Of a stretch of 33,775 bases of DNA, positions 7,300 through 15,143 are shown one piece after another (position 1 is the stretch's first letter; each line of letters begins with the position of its first letter). The notes under the pieces were generated by a model. It worked only from the letters and a program-made list of their open reading frames with translations, made no database searches and was not told where the DNA came from. The stretch lies in the NCBI GenBank assembly GCA_041686095.1, contig JAWLEN010000018.1, positions 1 to 33,775 on the forward strand. The letters are read 5' to 3'. The stretch is from WJMT01 sp041686095 (GTDB taxonomy: Bacteria > Acidobacteriota > Aminicenantia > Aminicenantales > Aminicenantaceae). The translations under genes and the position numbers were made by a program.

Positions 7300-8304
7300 A
7301 TGAATAGGTCAGGCAAGGTGATGACAGGACTTATAGATAAAGTTAAAAGTCTTAAAAAGGATAAATTCCCCTTTAAGTTCGTTTACAGTGAATCTTATTG
7401 GATGGTGAATTTTAAAAATCATGTTTTTCCTGTCAATAAATATAGGTTAGTCTATGAAAAACTGCTGAAAAAAGGAGCGGTAAAAAAGAATTTTATTGAA
7501 CCTTATGTTCCTGATGATGAGGACTTGCTAAGAGTTCATTCTCCCAAATATCTGAAAAAAATAAAGTCAGGCAGGCTGTCCTCTTCTGAGCTGATGGCCT
7601 TAGAGCTTCCATTTTCTAGAGAGGCTATAAAATTCTTTTTTCTCACCGCAGGAGGAACCATAAGAGCGTCTGAAGCAGCCCTAAGAGAGGGGATGTGCGT
7701 CCATATTGGAGGAGGATTTCACCACGCATTTTCTGACCATGGCGAAGGCTTTTGTGTTTTAAATGATGTAGCCATAGCTTCGGAGAAAATGAAAGCTGAA
7801 AAAAAAATAAAGAAGGCCATGGTGGTTGATTGCGATGTTCATCAGGGAAACGGCACTGCAGCTATTTTAAAAGGAAAGGATTATGCTTTCACTTTTTCCA
7901 TCCACCAGATGGATATCTATCCTGCTGAAAAAGCCACCAGCTCTTTAGACGTAGGTTTATGGTCTGGAGATGGAGATGAAGAATATATTGAAAACTTAAG
8001 CCATCATATTCCCCGTATATATGATCAGTACAAACCTGAATTGATATATTATCTAGCGGGGGCTGATCCTTATAGAAAAGATAGGCTGGGCGACTTGAAC
8101 CTAACCTTTAAAGGTCTTGAAAAAAGAGATCAGATTGTTATAGAAAATGCTCAAAAAAGAGAATGTCCTGTGGTCATACTTTTTGCCGGGGGTTATGCTG
8201 TGGATGTCAATGATGTTGTTTCCATTCATTTAAATACCATAATGACAGCAAGAAAAATGTTTAAGCGTTATTCCAGAAAAGGAATATTAGGAATCTTGAA
8301 GTAA
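7300..8304 (+). CDS. Histone deacetylase / acetoin-utilisation (AcuC-like) family zinc hydrolase
   Basis: Zinc-dependent amidohydrolase of the arginase/deacetylase fold, 334 residues. Bacterial members remove acetyl groups from proteins, polyamines or other amines. Motifs: HVFPVNKYRLVYEKL near 41-55, GGGFHHAF with active-site His141 and His142, GFCVLNDVAIA near 150-160, VVDCDVHQGNGT with zinc ligands Asp179 and His181, AGADPYRKDRLGDL with ligand Asp256, and FAGGYA with the transition-state Tyr299. All catalytic residues are present. AAAGGT lies about 8 nt before the ATG; a second ATG at 7321 also has AAGGTG before it, so the first 7 residues are uncertain. The 3' end overlaps the convergent peptidase gene by 18 bp. 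The true substrate is unknown. Confidence 0.92.
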   Translation: MNRSGKVMTGLIDKVKSLKKDKFPFKFVYSESYWMVNFKNHVFPVNKYRLVYEKLLKKGAVKKNFIEPYVPDDEDLLRVHSPKYLKKIKSGRLSSSELMALELPFSREAIKFFFLTAGGTIRASEAALREGMCVHIGGGFHHAFSDHGEGFCVLNDVAIASEKMKAEKKIKKAMVVDCDVHQGNGTAAILKGKDYAFTFSIHQMDIYPAEKATSSLDVGLWSGDGDEEYIENLSHHIPRIYDQYKPELIYYLAGADPYRKDRLGDLNLTFKGLEKRDQIVIENAQKRECPVVILFAGGYAVDVNDVVSIHLNTIMTARKMFKRYSRKGILGILK

Positions 8305-9519
8305 TACATGAGCGAACACTTTGGCGTCTCCCACCATGTTGTCTATCAAACAGTATTCGTCCGGTTGATGAGCGGTCTCTTCTATTTTAGACCAACAGGC
8401 AGCTTTATAGTCAGCTTTACGTAAAATGGAAGCCACTGTTCTCACTCCCACGCCGATGGGTTTTGCCTTTTTCCCATAAATATCTTTAATGGCTTTTTTT
8501 AAACATTTAACCACAGGAGCTTCTAAGGATGTTTTGGTGCAGGCGGGATCTTTTTGGACGTCTTCTATGACTATTTTTACATGGCATTTTTTTTCTGTCC
8601 TTTTGGCGATTTTTTGGATTTCTTTCTTGACTCGATCCATATTGTGTTTAGGGATGAGACGGCAGTCCATATAGAAAACATCTTCTCCGGGGATAGTATT
8701 GATGTTAGGTACATTTGACTCTTTTTTAGTGGGTTCAAATGTTGAAGTGGGAGGAGAAAAAATAGAATCTTTTTCGGGAAATATTTTGTAAAGCTGGGTG
8801 AGTTCTGTGATAAGAAAAGCAGCGGCTTTAAGACTATTTATTCCTTTTTCTGGAGTAGAGCCCTGAGTTTGTTTTCCAATCGTTTTTACTTTTAACCAAT
8901 ATATGCTTTTCTCGGCAATTTCAATCATGGTTCCGTTTTTATTTCCAAAGCCTGGGACAATGATTAAATCCTGCTTCCTAAAAGGATTTGAATTTTTCAT
9001 TAAGTATCCTATGCCTTTTTTGTTTCCGGTTTCTTCGTCAGAAACAAAAAGGAGCCCCACATCAAATTTTGGTTTTATGCTTTCTTTTTGAAAGGCCTTT
9101 ACGGCATAAATAGAAGCGAGCATGTCCTGCTGATTGTCTTCCACTCCTCTTCCATATATTTTCCCTGATTCAACATAAGCTTTAAAAGGATTGCCTCTCC
9201 ATAAAGCTGGTTCGCCTGGGGGAACCACATCTATATGCGTCATAATCCATATAGTCTTAGCAGAACTTTCGCCTTTGTGAAAGGCTATTATATTAGGTCT
9301 GTATCCGGAGGGGGCGTCAATATCTGGAGCTTTAATCACCTTTATACTGTCCAATTCCATCTCTTTCAATAGCTCTAAGATAGCCTCTGCTTTTTTAGCT
9401 TCTCCATCCCCTCCATTAATCGGGGCTATAGCTGGGATCGAGCATAACTTAATCTGCATATCGACCATTTCATTACGGTATTTGTTTATTCTGTTGTTGA
9501 CTTTTTCAAGTTTTGTCAT
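8287..9519 (-). CDS. M20-family metallopeptidase / amidohydrolase
   Basis: Di-zinc exopeptidase or deacylase of the ArgE/DapE/CPG2 family, 410 residues, cytoplasmic. Metal ligands and catalysis: IMTHIDVVPPG near residue 95 (His, Asp), GRGVEDNQQDML near 127 (bridging Asp), VSDEETGNKKG near 162 (catalytic Glu and adjacent ligand Glu), DCRL near 290 and a C-terminal HQPDEY segment supplying the last His. A dimerisation (lid) domain separates the two halves. It most resembles M20 proteins annotated loosely as DapE-like; substrate unknown. The ATG at 9517-9519 is chosen because TTGGAG sits 6 nt upstream; the upstream in-frame TTG at 9531 is part of that site. The 3' end overlaps the deacetylase gene on the other strand. 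Confidence 0.92.
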   Translation of the reverse strand: MTKLEKVNNRINKYRNEMVDMQIKLCSIPAIAPINGGDGEAKKAEAILELLKEMELDSIKVIKAPDIDAPSGYRPNIIAFHKGESSAKTIWIMTHIDVVPPGEPALWRGNPFKAYVESGKIYGRGVEDNQQDMLASIYAVKAFQKESIKPKFDVGLLFVSDEETGNKKGIGYLMKNSNPFRKQDLIIVPGFGNKNGTMIEIAEKSIYWLKVKTIGKQTQGSTPEKGINSLKAAAFLITELTQLYKIFPEKDSIFSPPTSTFEPTKKESNVPNINTIPGEDVFYMDCRLIPKHNMDRVKKEIQKIAKRTEKKCHVKIVIEDVQKDPACTKTSLEAPVVKCLKKAIKDIYGKKAKPIGVGVRTVASILRKADYKAACWSKIEETAHQPDEYCLIDNMVGDAKVFAHVLLQDS

Positions 9520-9538
9520 AAAAGACTCCAATTTTCAA

Positions 9539-9567
9539 ATAATAACACCCCTCTGGACGAGAAGCAA
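9539..9567 (-). promoter_or_regulatory. Promoter of the M20 peptidase gene
   Basis: On the minus strand TTGCTT (9562-9567), a 17-nt spacer and TATTAT (9539-9544), predicting a start near 9532, 13 nt before the ATG. The leader contains the TTGGAG ribosome binding site. Confidence 0.55.
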
Positions 9568-9580
9568 GACGCAGAGGTGT
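9545..9580. promoter_or_regulatory. Inverted repeat straddling the M20 promoter (operator candidate)
   Basis: ACACCCCTCTG (9545-9555) and CAGAGGTGT (9572-9580) pair with a two-base bulge around a 16-nt centre. One arm fills part of the promoter spacer and the other lies just upstream of the -35. No T tract follows on either strand, so a terminator is unlikely. Confidence 0.4.
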
Positions 9581-9608
9581 GATCATCTCCTATTTTGCGA
9601 GAGAGTTT

Positions 9609-9643
9609 ATTTGACTGATAAGGGGAAGGGCAGGGGCTGAATT
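9609..9643 (+). repeat. Decayed fragment of the MITE-like element
   Basis: About 35 bp here match the first part of the conserved core of copies A and B: TTTGAC, then ATAAGGGGAAGGGCA and GGG, with a few substitutions. The terminal inverted repeats and the rest of the element are absent. It lies in the divergent gap between the M20 peptidase and the first glycosyltransferase. Confidence 0.6.
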
Positions 9644-9657
9644 CTTTTGTGATGCGC

Positions 9658-9686
9658 TTGACATTTAAGGGAATAGAGAATACATT
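9658..9686 (+). promoter_or_regulatory. Promoter of the glycosyltransferase cluster, predicted leaderless
   Basis: TTGACA (9658-9663), 17-nt spacer, TACATT (9681-9686). The -10 ends 8 nt before the ATG at 9695, so transcription should begin at about 9693 and leave almost no leader. No Shine-Dalgarno is present between -10 and ATG. Confidence 0.65.
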
Positions 9687-9694
9687 TAGCCAAA

Positions 9695-10831
9695 ATGAAG
9701 ATAGGTATCGACCTGCGGCCTTTTCTTAAGTACGAGACAGGGGTTGGCACTTATATCAAAAACTTGCTTTTTTCTCTGTCTAATATTGATATGGAAAATG
9801 ATTACTATCTTTTTTCGTCCTCCTTAAAACAAAGATTTTCCCCCTCTAAAATTCCGATTATAAATAAAATGCATTTTCGTGATTTTCATTACCCTGTGAA
9901 GTTATTGAACTTTTTTTGGTATAGACTTGGATGGCCTCCTCTGGATTCTTTTTTTAAGACTAACATTGATCTGACTCACTCTCCCACTCCATTAATTTGT
10001 CCCACCAGGGGAAAAACCATTATAACGGTTCATGACTTATTTTTTATGGATTTTCCTTATATGGCTAATAAGGAGGCTAGAAAATTTTTTTATAAAAATA
10101 TACACAAATCTCTTCAAGTTTCTGATGGTGTGATCGTGGTATCACATTGTATAAAAAAACAGATTTTAGAAAGATTTGAGATAAATAAAGAAAAAATAAA
10201 AGTCATTTATCATGGAGTAGATCCTGAATTTAGTTCTGATATATCTTTAGAAGAAATAAATAATTTTCGAAAATCTCATTCTCTCTCATCCAGAGTCATT
10301 GTTTTTGTTGGAGCCATGGATCCAAGGAAGAATCTGTTGAATCTTATTAAAGCATTTAAAATTGTTCGCAGTAAGGAATCAGATGTATCTTTGGTTATCG
10401 CAGGGAGAAGGGGGCGTGACTTCCCTGCTTTGAAAAAAGCTGTCAAAAATGAGAACCTCCATTCATGGATAAAGATTTTAGATTATCTTTCTTTAAGGGA
10501 TCTAAAACGTCTGTACAGAGTTGGGACTATCTTTGCATTTCCTTCCTATTGTGAGGGTTTTGGACTTCCCCTTCTTGAGGCAATGATCAGTGAAATGCCG
10601 GTGGTTGCTTCAAACAGAGCGGCTTTGCCTGAGATTGCAGGGGAGGCTGCCCTTTATTTTGATCCTGATAAGCCCCAGGAAATGGCAGCTGCCATTTTAA
10701 AGTTACTCAAGGATGATGATTTAAGAGAAAAGTTTATTGAATCAGGCAAAAAAAGAGCCAAAGACTTTGATTGGGCTAAAACTGCCAGAAACACCTTAAG
10801 CTTTTATCATAAGGTATATGAAGAGAAATAA
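9695..10831 (+). CDS. Glycosyltransferase family 4 (GT-B fold), first gene of the exopolysaccharide cluster
   Basis: Cytoplasmic retaining glycosyltransferase that adds a sugar from a nucleotide donor to a growing lipid-linked oligosaccharide. It has 378 residues. The N-terminal domain opens MKIGIDLRPFLKYETGVGTY, the acceptor-side glycine loop. The C-terminal nucleotide-sugar domain has VFVGAMDPRKNL near 208 and the E-x7-E motif EGFGLPLLE, followed by MPVVASNRAALPEIAG. This resembles mannosyltransferase-type members, but donor and acceptor cannot be read from sequence. It is preceded by a consensus-spaced promoter that leaves no leader, and no ribosome binding site is visible. The next gene begins 30 nt after the stop. 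Confidence 0.92.
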   Translation: MKIGIDLRPFLKYETGVGTYIKNLLFSLSNIDMENDYYLFSSSLKQRFSPSKIPIINKMHFRDFHYPVKLLNFFWYRLGWPPLDSFFKTNIDLTHSPTPLICPTRGKTIITVHDLFFMDFPYMANKEARKFFYKNIHKSLQVSDGVIVVSHCIKKQILERFEINKEKIKVIYHGVDPEFSSDISLEEINNFRKSHSLSSRVIVFVGAMDPRKNLLNLIKAFKIVRSKESDVSLVIAGRRGRDFPALKKAVKNENLHSWIKILDYLSLRDLKRLYRVGTIFAFPSYCEGFGLPLLEAMISEMPVVASNRAALPEIAGEAALYFDPDKPQEMAAAILKLLKDDDLREKFIESGKKRAKDFDWAKTARNTLSFYHKVYEEK

Positions 10832-10861
10832 AAGAATAAAACGAAGGGGATTAAAAAGAGA

Positions 10862-11962
10862 TTGAAAATAGCTGTTGACTGTTATGAGGTGACTGAAGGG
10901 CTGACCGGAGTTGGACGAGTTATTCATAATATTCTGCTTTCTTTATGCAACAGGGAAAGCCATGATTTTCTTGCTTATACCCGCCAAAAAATTAAAGATT
11001 TTTCAAAATGCACCAATATAAAACAGGTTATTCTTCCTGAAGATAAAGGGTATTTCAGGTGGCAGAATGGAGCTTTTTTTAGAGAATTAAAGGAAAAAAA
11101 TCCAGACCTGCTCATAGCTCCCAATTACACTCTCCCTTTTTTTTTCAAGTCAAAGTCTATTCTTTTTGAGCACGACGTTTCATTTGCCTCTCATCCAGAT
11201 TGGTTTCCAAAAAGAGAGAGATTAAAGAGAAAATATTTAGTGAAAAGAAGTCTCCGTAAAGCCTCATTGATAATGACCTTGTCTGAATTTTCCAAAAAAG
11301 AAATAGTCCGCTGTTTTTCTATGTCTCCTAATAAAATCAAGGTGATATACTTAGGAATCGGAGAAAGATTTAAGCCAGCCAAAGAAGAGGAGATTTTAAA
11401 ATGGAAAAAAGAAAAAGGATTAAAAGGGAGAAAAATAATAGGATATTTAGGTTCTATTTTTAATAGAAGGAATATACCTCTCTTGGTTGAATCAGTGAGA
11501 CTTTTAAGAAAAGAATTTCCTGAGGTCATTCTCTATGTAGTGGGAAAAGACTTGACTTATCCTCCCCAGGACATCAAAGAAATTCTCAATGAGAATTGGA
11601 TTATCTGGGAAGAAAGTATTCCAGAGTCTGAGCTTCCGGTCTATTTGTCTTCTTTGGATGTGTTTTCATATCTTTCTGAATATGAAGGATTTGGACTTCC
11701 TCCTCTTGAGTCTTTAGCCTGCGGTACAATTCCTGTGCTGTTAAGGAAAAGTGCTTTATCTGAAGTTTATCCAGATTTTTCTATCATGGTTAAGAATCCG
11801 GATATAGAAGAAGTTAGAGATCACTTAAAACAAGCCTTGACTGATAAAGAGAAGGTCAACTCGCGGCTCAGTGCTTTCAATATAAAAAGAGTATATTTTT
11901 CTTGGGATAGAGTAGCCGAAGAATTCAAAACATATATCAGCGAGGCAGGAAGTGAAGGATAA
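10862..11962 (+). CDS. Glycosyltransferase family 4 (GT-B fold), second gene
   Basis: It has 366 residues. The N-terminus MKIAVDCYEVTEGLTGVGR parallels that of the preceding gene, suggesting an old duplication. The C-terminal domain has IGYLGSIFNRRNIPLLVES near 195 and SEYEGFGLPPLESLACGTIPVL, with the E-x7-E pair. The start is a TTG at 10862-10864, preceded by a purine-rich AAAAAGAGA stretch; no better start lies close. It overlaps the following GT2 gene by 11 bp, consistent with a single operon. Donor and acceptor unknown. Confidence 0.9.
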   Translation: MKIAVDCYEVTEGLTGVGRVIHNILLSLCNRESHDFLAYTRQKIKDFSKCTNIKQVILPEDKGYFRWQNGAFFRELKEKNPDLLIAPNYTLPFFFKSKSILFEHDVSFASHPDWFPKRERLKRKYLVKRSLRKASLIMTLSEFSKKEIVRCFSMSPNKIKVIYLGIGERFKPAKEEEILKWKKEKGLKGRKIIGYLGSIFNRRNIPLLVESVRLLRKEFPEVILYVVGKDLTYPPQDIKEILNENWIIWEESIPESELPVYLSSLDVFSYLSEYEGFGLPPLESLACGTIPVLLRKSALSEVYPDFSIMVKNPDIEEVRDHLKQALTDKEKVNSRLSAFNIKRVYFSWDRVAEEFKTYISEAGSEG

Positions 11963-12842
11963 AGAGAATATCATCCTCTCTGTTATTCTGGTTAACTATA
12001 ATGGAAAAGACTATATTTTAAAATGTTTGGATTCCATAAAAGAGAGCATACAGGGAATAAAAAGTGAGATCATTGTGGTGGATAACCATTCAACAGATGG
12101 GAGCGCAGAGATATTACAGAAGAATCATCCAGATATCTGTTTACTGCGAAATCATAAGAATCTGGGTTTTTCAAAAGCGAATAATCAGGGCTTAAGAGCC
12201 GGCTCAGGAAATTATATTCTCATTATAAATCCGGATACTAGGTTGTATTCCAATTCCATAAAAAAACTTTTAGCCGAAATAAAGAAAAGTCCTGATATTG
12301 GGGGAGTAGGACCAGCTTTGATCAACAATAAGAATGATGTCCAAGTATCATTTGGAGGCAGAGTCAATTTTTTTTCTGAAGCCCTCAAAAAGATATTTCT
12401 AAATCGTTTCTACAAGTATCAACTCAAAAAAAATGGTAAAAAAAGAGACGTCGAATGGCTGAGCGCTGCGTGCTTTATGTCGACTCAAGAGGTTTTGAAA
12501 AAGGCAGGGATGTTTGATGAAAAGTTTTTTCTCTACTTTGAGGATATAGACCTATGCAAGAGAATAAGAAAAGAGGGGCGGAGGCTGGTGTATCAGCCGG
12601 AAGCAAAGGTCTTTCATGAAGGAGGAGCAAGCACCAAAAAAAGAAAGCTCAACAGCCGGTTTTATTATAGAAAAAGCCAGATTTATTTTTATCGAAAGCA
12701 CAGCCCTGCTTTTTCTTTTTTTCTGCTTCAGGTCTTTCTCAGTATAAATTTTGTTTTTGTTTTATTTCAGGGTTTCTTCAAAAAGAATAAAAATTTAAAA
12801 GACAGAATTCGATTCTTCAGATTATTAAGAAAGCAGGGATGA
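11952..12842 (+). CDS. Glycosyltransferase family 2 (GT-A fold), rhamnosyltransferase-like
   Basis: Inverting, metal-dependent glycosyltransferase of 296 residues. N-terminal SVILVNYNGKDYILKCLDS and IIVVDNHSTDGS form the nucleotide-binding half; INPDTRLY near 92-99 carries the DXD-like metal motif (NPD/T); WLSAACFMSTQEVLKKAGMF and FLYFEDIDLCKRI near 165-200 give the acceptor/catalytic ED motif, the pattern seen in WcaE/rhamnosyltransferase-like GT2 proteins. The C-terminal part has a hydrophobic stretch, about residues 253-275, that may attach it to the membrane. The start is a GTG inside the preceding gene, 11-bp overlap. It overlaps the next gene by ATGA. Confidence 0.9.
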   Translation: MKDKENIILSVILVNYNGKDYILKCLDSIKESIQGIKSEIIVVDNHSTDGSAEILQKNHPDICLLRNHKNLGFSKANNQGLRAGSGNYILIINPDTRLYSNSIKKLLAEIKKSPDIGGVGPALINNKNDVQVSFGGRVNFFSEALKKIFLNRFYKYQLKKNGKKRDVEWLSAACFMSTQEVLKKAGMFDEKFFLYFEDIDLCKRIRKEGRRLVYQPEAKVFHEGGASTKKRKLNSRFYYRKSQIYFYRKHSPAFSFFLLQVFLSINFVFVLFQGFFKKNKNLKDRIRFFRLLRKQG

Positions 12843-13975
12843 AAAAGATTAAAGTATTAGAAGTCATAGACAAAACATTTCTGGGAGGAGGCCAAAAAAA
12901 CCTTCTGAGTCTGATTGAATATCTGGATAAAGATCGGTTTGATGTATCTGTTTGTTCCAATCCTCAAGGATACTTAGTGGATGAGGTCAAGAGGAGGAAT
13001 GTTTCTCATTATCCGGTATCCATGAACAAGCGCTTTCAAAAAAAACCTATAAAGGAAATAGAGGCCGTATTGAGACAAAATAAATTTGATATCATTCATA
13101 CTCATGGAGGAGTGGCTGGATTTTATGGAAGATGGGCCGCTCGAAAAGAAGCTCGATTGGCAGTGGTTCACACCCTGCACGGAGTCCACTATCTTTACTA
13201 TAGGAATATTTTTTTAAGGTACGTGTATATCTTTTTAGAAAAGGTTTTTTCAAGATTTACAGATGCCGTTATCTTTGTATCCCGAGCTGACATTAAAAAA
13301 GGAAGGAAGTTCAAACTGGCATCCAAAAAGAAAATGAAATTAATAGAAAATGGGATTGATTTTCAATTATTAGAAAGACAAGGAGTGACTCAGAACAGCG
13401 AAGATAAAGTGAGAAAAGGCCCGGTGATCGGAACAGTTGCCAGACTTCATCGACAAAAAAATATTCCTCTTCTGCTGAAAGCAGGAGCTGAGATGAGAAG
13501 GGAATATTCTGGATTAAAGATATTAGTGATTGGAGACGGACCACTTAGAGGAAAATTAGAAAGCCTCAATAAAAGACTCGGAACAAATAACATGATCTAT
13601 TTTCTGGGGGAAAGAAAGGACATTCCTAGTCTTATATCTGGAATGGATGTATTCGTGCTTCCTTCCTTATGGGAAGGGCTTCCTTATGTGCTGTTGGAGG
13701 CAGCTGCTTTAAAAAAACCTGTGGTCGGCACAGAGGTGGATGGGATAAGGGAGATGATTAAAAATGAAAAGACGGGGATGCTTGTATCCCCCAAAAAACC
13801 TGAGGAATTGGCAGAGGCTGTGATGAGGTTGTTGAAAAACCAAGAATGGGCTGAGAAGATGGGGAGGGATTTTTACAGGAGTGTGAAGGATAAGTATTCT
13901 ATCTCAAACATGGTTCATAAGATTCAAGACCTTTATGTCAAATTGTTCCATCAAATCAGGGGGTCCCAAAATTAA
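12839..13975 (+). CDS. Glycosyltransferase family 4 (GT-B fold), third GT4 gene
   Basis: It has 378 residues. The N-terminal domain has the GGGQKNLLSLIEYLD loop (residues 16-30), a DIIHTHGGVAGFYGRW segment near 85-100 and VHTLHGVHYLYY. The C-terminal domain has VIGTVARLHRQKNIPLLL near 196 and the E-x7-E motif PSLWEGLPYVLLEAA, then KKPVVGTEVDGIREMI. This is the general WaaG/PimA-like group. It starts in an ATGA overlap with the GT2 gene, so it is translated by coupling. A separate promoter begins after its stop. Confidence 0.91.
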   Translation: MKKIKVLEVIDKTFLGGGQKNLLSLIEYLDKDRFDVSVCSNPQGYLVDEVKRRNVSHYPVSMNKRFQKKPIKEIEAVLRQNKFDIIHTHGGVAGFYGRWAARKEARLAVVHTLHGVHYLYYRNIFLRYVYIFLEKVFSRFTDAVIFVSRADIKKGRKFKLASKKKMKLIENGIDFQLLERQGVTQNSEDKVRKGPVIGTVARLHRQKNIPLLLKAGAEMRREYSGLKILVIGDGPLRGKLESLNKRLGTNNMIYFLGERKDIPSLISGMDVFVLPSLWEGLPYVLLEAAALKKPVVGTEVDGIREMIKNEKTGMLVSPKKPEELAEAVMRLLKNQEWAEKMGRDFYRSVKDKYSISNMVHKIQDLYVKLFHQIRGSQN

Positions 13976-13993
13976 AAGGATCTATCAGATTCG

Positions 13994-14022
13994 TTGACAA
14001 TAGTGAAGTCCCTTTTTATAAT
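13994..14022 (+). promoter_or_regulatory. Perfect-consensus sigma-70 promoter inside the exopolysaccharide cluster
   Basis: TTGACA (13994-13999), 17-nt spacer, TATAAT (14017-14022): all 12 hexamer bases match consensus. The -10 ends 8 nt before the ATG at 14031, predicting a start near 14029 and a leaderless message. No ribosome binding site is present. It would give strong independent transcription of the last two cluster genes. Confidence 0.8.
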
Positions 14023-14030
14023 CATTTCCA

Positions 14031-15143
14031 ATGGACAATAAGAAAGTTGCTTTAGTGCATGACTGGCTTACCGGAAGGAGAGGCGGAGAAAAAGTTCTGG
14101 AGGTTTTGTCAGAGATATACCCAAAGGCTCCTATTTTTACTCTTTTTCATTTCCCGGGAAGCCAAGTAAAAGAGATTGAAGAGAAAAGAATCGTCACAAG
14201 TTTCATCCAGAAAATGCCTTTTCTTAAAAATAAGTACCGGTTTTATTTACCTTTATATCCTGTAGGTGCCGAACTCTTTGACCTCCAAGGTTATGATATG
14301 ATTGTTTCGAGCTCTCATTGTATTGCCAAAGGAGTTATACCCAGACCCGATGCCCTCCATATAAGTTATATTCATTCTCCTATGAGATACGCATGGAATC
14401 AGTATTTTTCTTATTTTTCAAGGCAGAGGTTAAATGTTTTTTCAAGGATGTTGATTCCGCCCATAATCCATTGGTTAAGGATTTGGGACGAGTCTTCCTC
14501 CCGAAGAGTCGATCATTTCATTGCTAATTCTAAAACAGTTTCCGGCCGCATACATAAATACTATCGTAGGGAATCAGATGTGGTTCATCCTCCGGTGGAT
14601 GTAAAATTTTTCCGACCCGGGGAACAGTCAAAAAACTATTATCTTATTGTTTCGGCTCTAGTGCCCTATAAAAGAATTGATCTGGCTGTGGAGGCGTTCA
14701 ACAGGACAGGAGAGACTCTTAATGTTGTGGGAACGGGGCCTGACTATAAAAGATTAAAAAAGCAGGCTAAAAACAACATAAAATTTTTAGGACAGGTTTC
14801 ACCCCAGGAGCTTCTCAAAATTTATCAAGGAGCCAACGCACTTATTATGCCAGGTGAAGAGGATTTTGGGATCAATTCGCTTGAATCCCAAGCCTGTGGG
14901 ATTCCTGTTATTGCCTATGGCCGTGGTGGGGCGACAGAAACAGTTGTTTCAGGCTTAACCGGATTATTCTTTAAAAAATTAAATGTCGAGAACCTGTTGA
15001 GCGTGCTTGACAAGTTTAAAAAGTTGCCATTTAATAAGACTGAAATAAGGAAAAATGCACTTAAATATTCAAGAAACAATTTCAAACAAAAAATCTCTTC
15101 ATATCTAGAAGAAAAATGGGATGATTTTAAAAATAAGAAATGA
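14031..15143 (+). CDS. Glycosyltransferase family 4 (GT-B fold), fourth GT4 gene
   Basis: It has 370 residues. It opens KVALVHDWLTGRRGGEKVLEVL, the glycine-rich N-terminal loop of the mannosyltransferase-like GT4 group often annotated WcaI/EpsF-like. SYIHSPMRYAWNQYF near 110-125 and FIANSKTVSGRI near 165 are typical of the group. The C-terminal domain has VSALVPYKRIDLAVEAF near 210 and the nucleotide-sugar motif PGEEDFGINSLESQACGIPV near 275. The start sits 8 nt after a consensus -10, so it is probably read from a leaderless message. Its stop overlaps the next gene's ATG (ATGA). Confidence 0.92.
   Translation: MDNKKVALVHDWLTGRRGGEKVLEVLSEIYPKAPIFTLFHFPGSQVKEIEEKRIVTSFIQKMPFLKNKYRFYLPLYPVGAELFDLQGYDMIVSSSHCIAKGVIPRPDALHISYIHSPMRYAWNQYFSYFSRQRLNVFSRMLIPPIIHWLRIWDESSSRRVDHFIANSKTVSGRIHKYYRRESDVVHPPVDVKFFRPGEQSKNYYLIVSALVPYKRIDLAVEAFNRTGETLNVVGTGPDYKRLKKQAKNNIKFLGQVSPQELLKIYQGANALIMPGEEDFGINSLESQACGIPVIAYGRGGATETVVSGLTGLFFKKLNVENLLSVLDKFKKLPFNKTEIRKNALKYSRNNFKQKISSYLEEKWDDFKNKK

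Noticed and set aside
9545..9580. Inverted repeat considered as a terminator.
   Set aside because: It lies between divergent genes and has no T tract on either strand; it overlaps a promoter instead.
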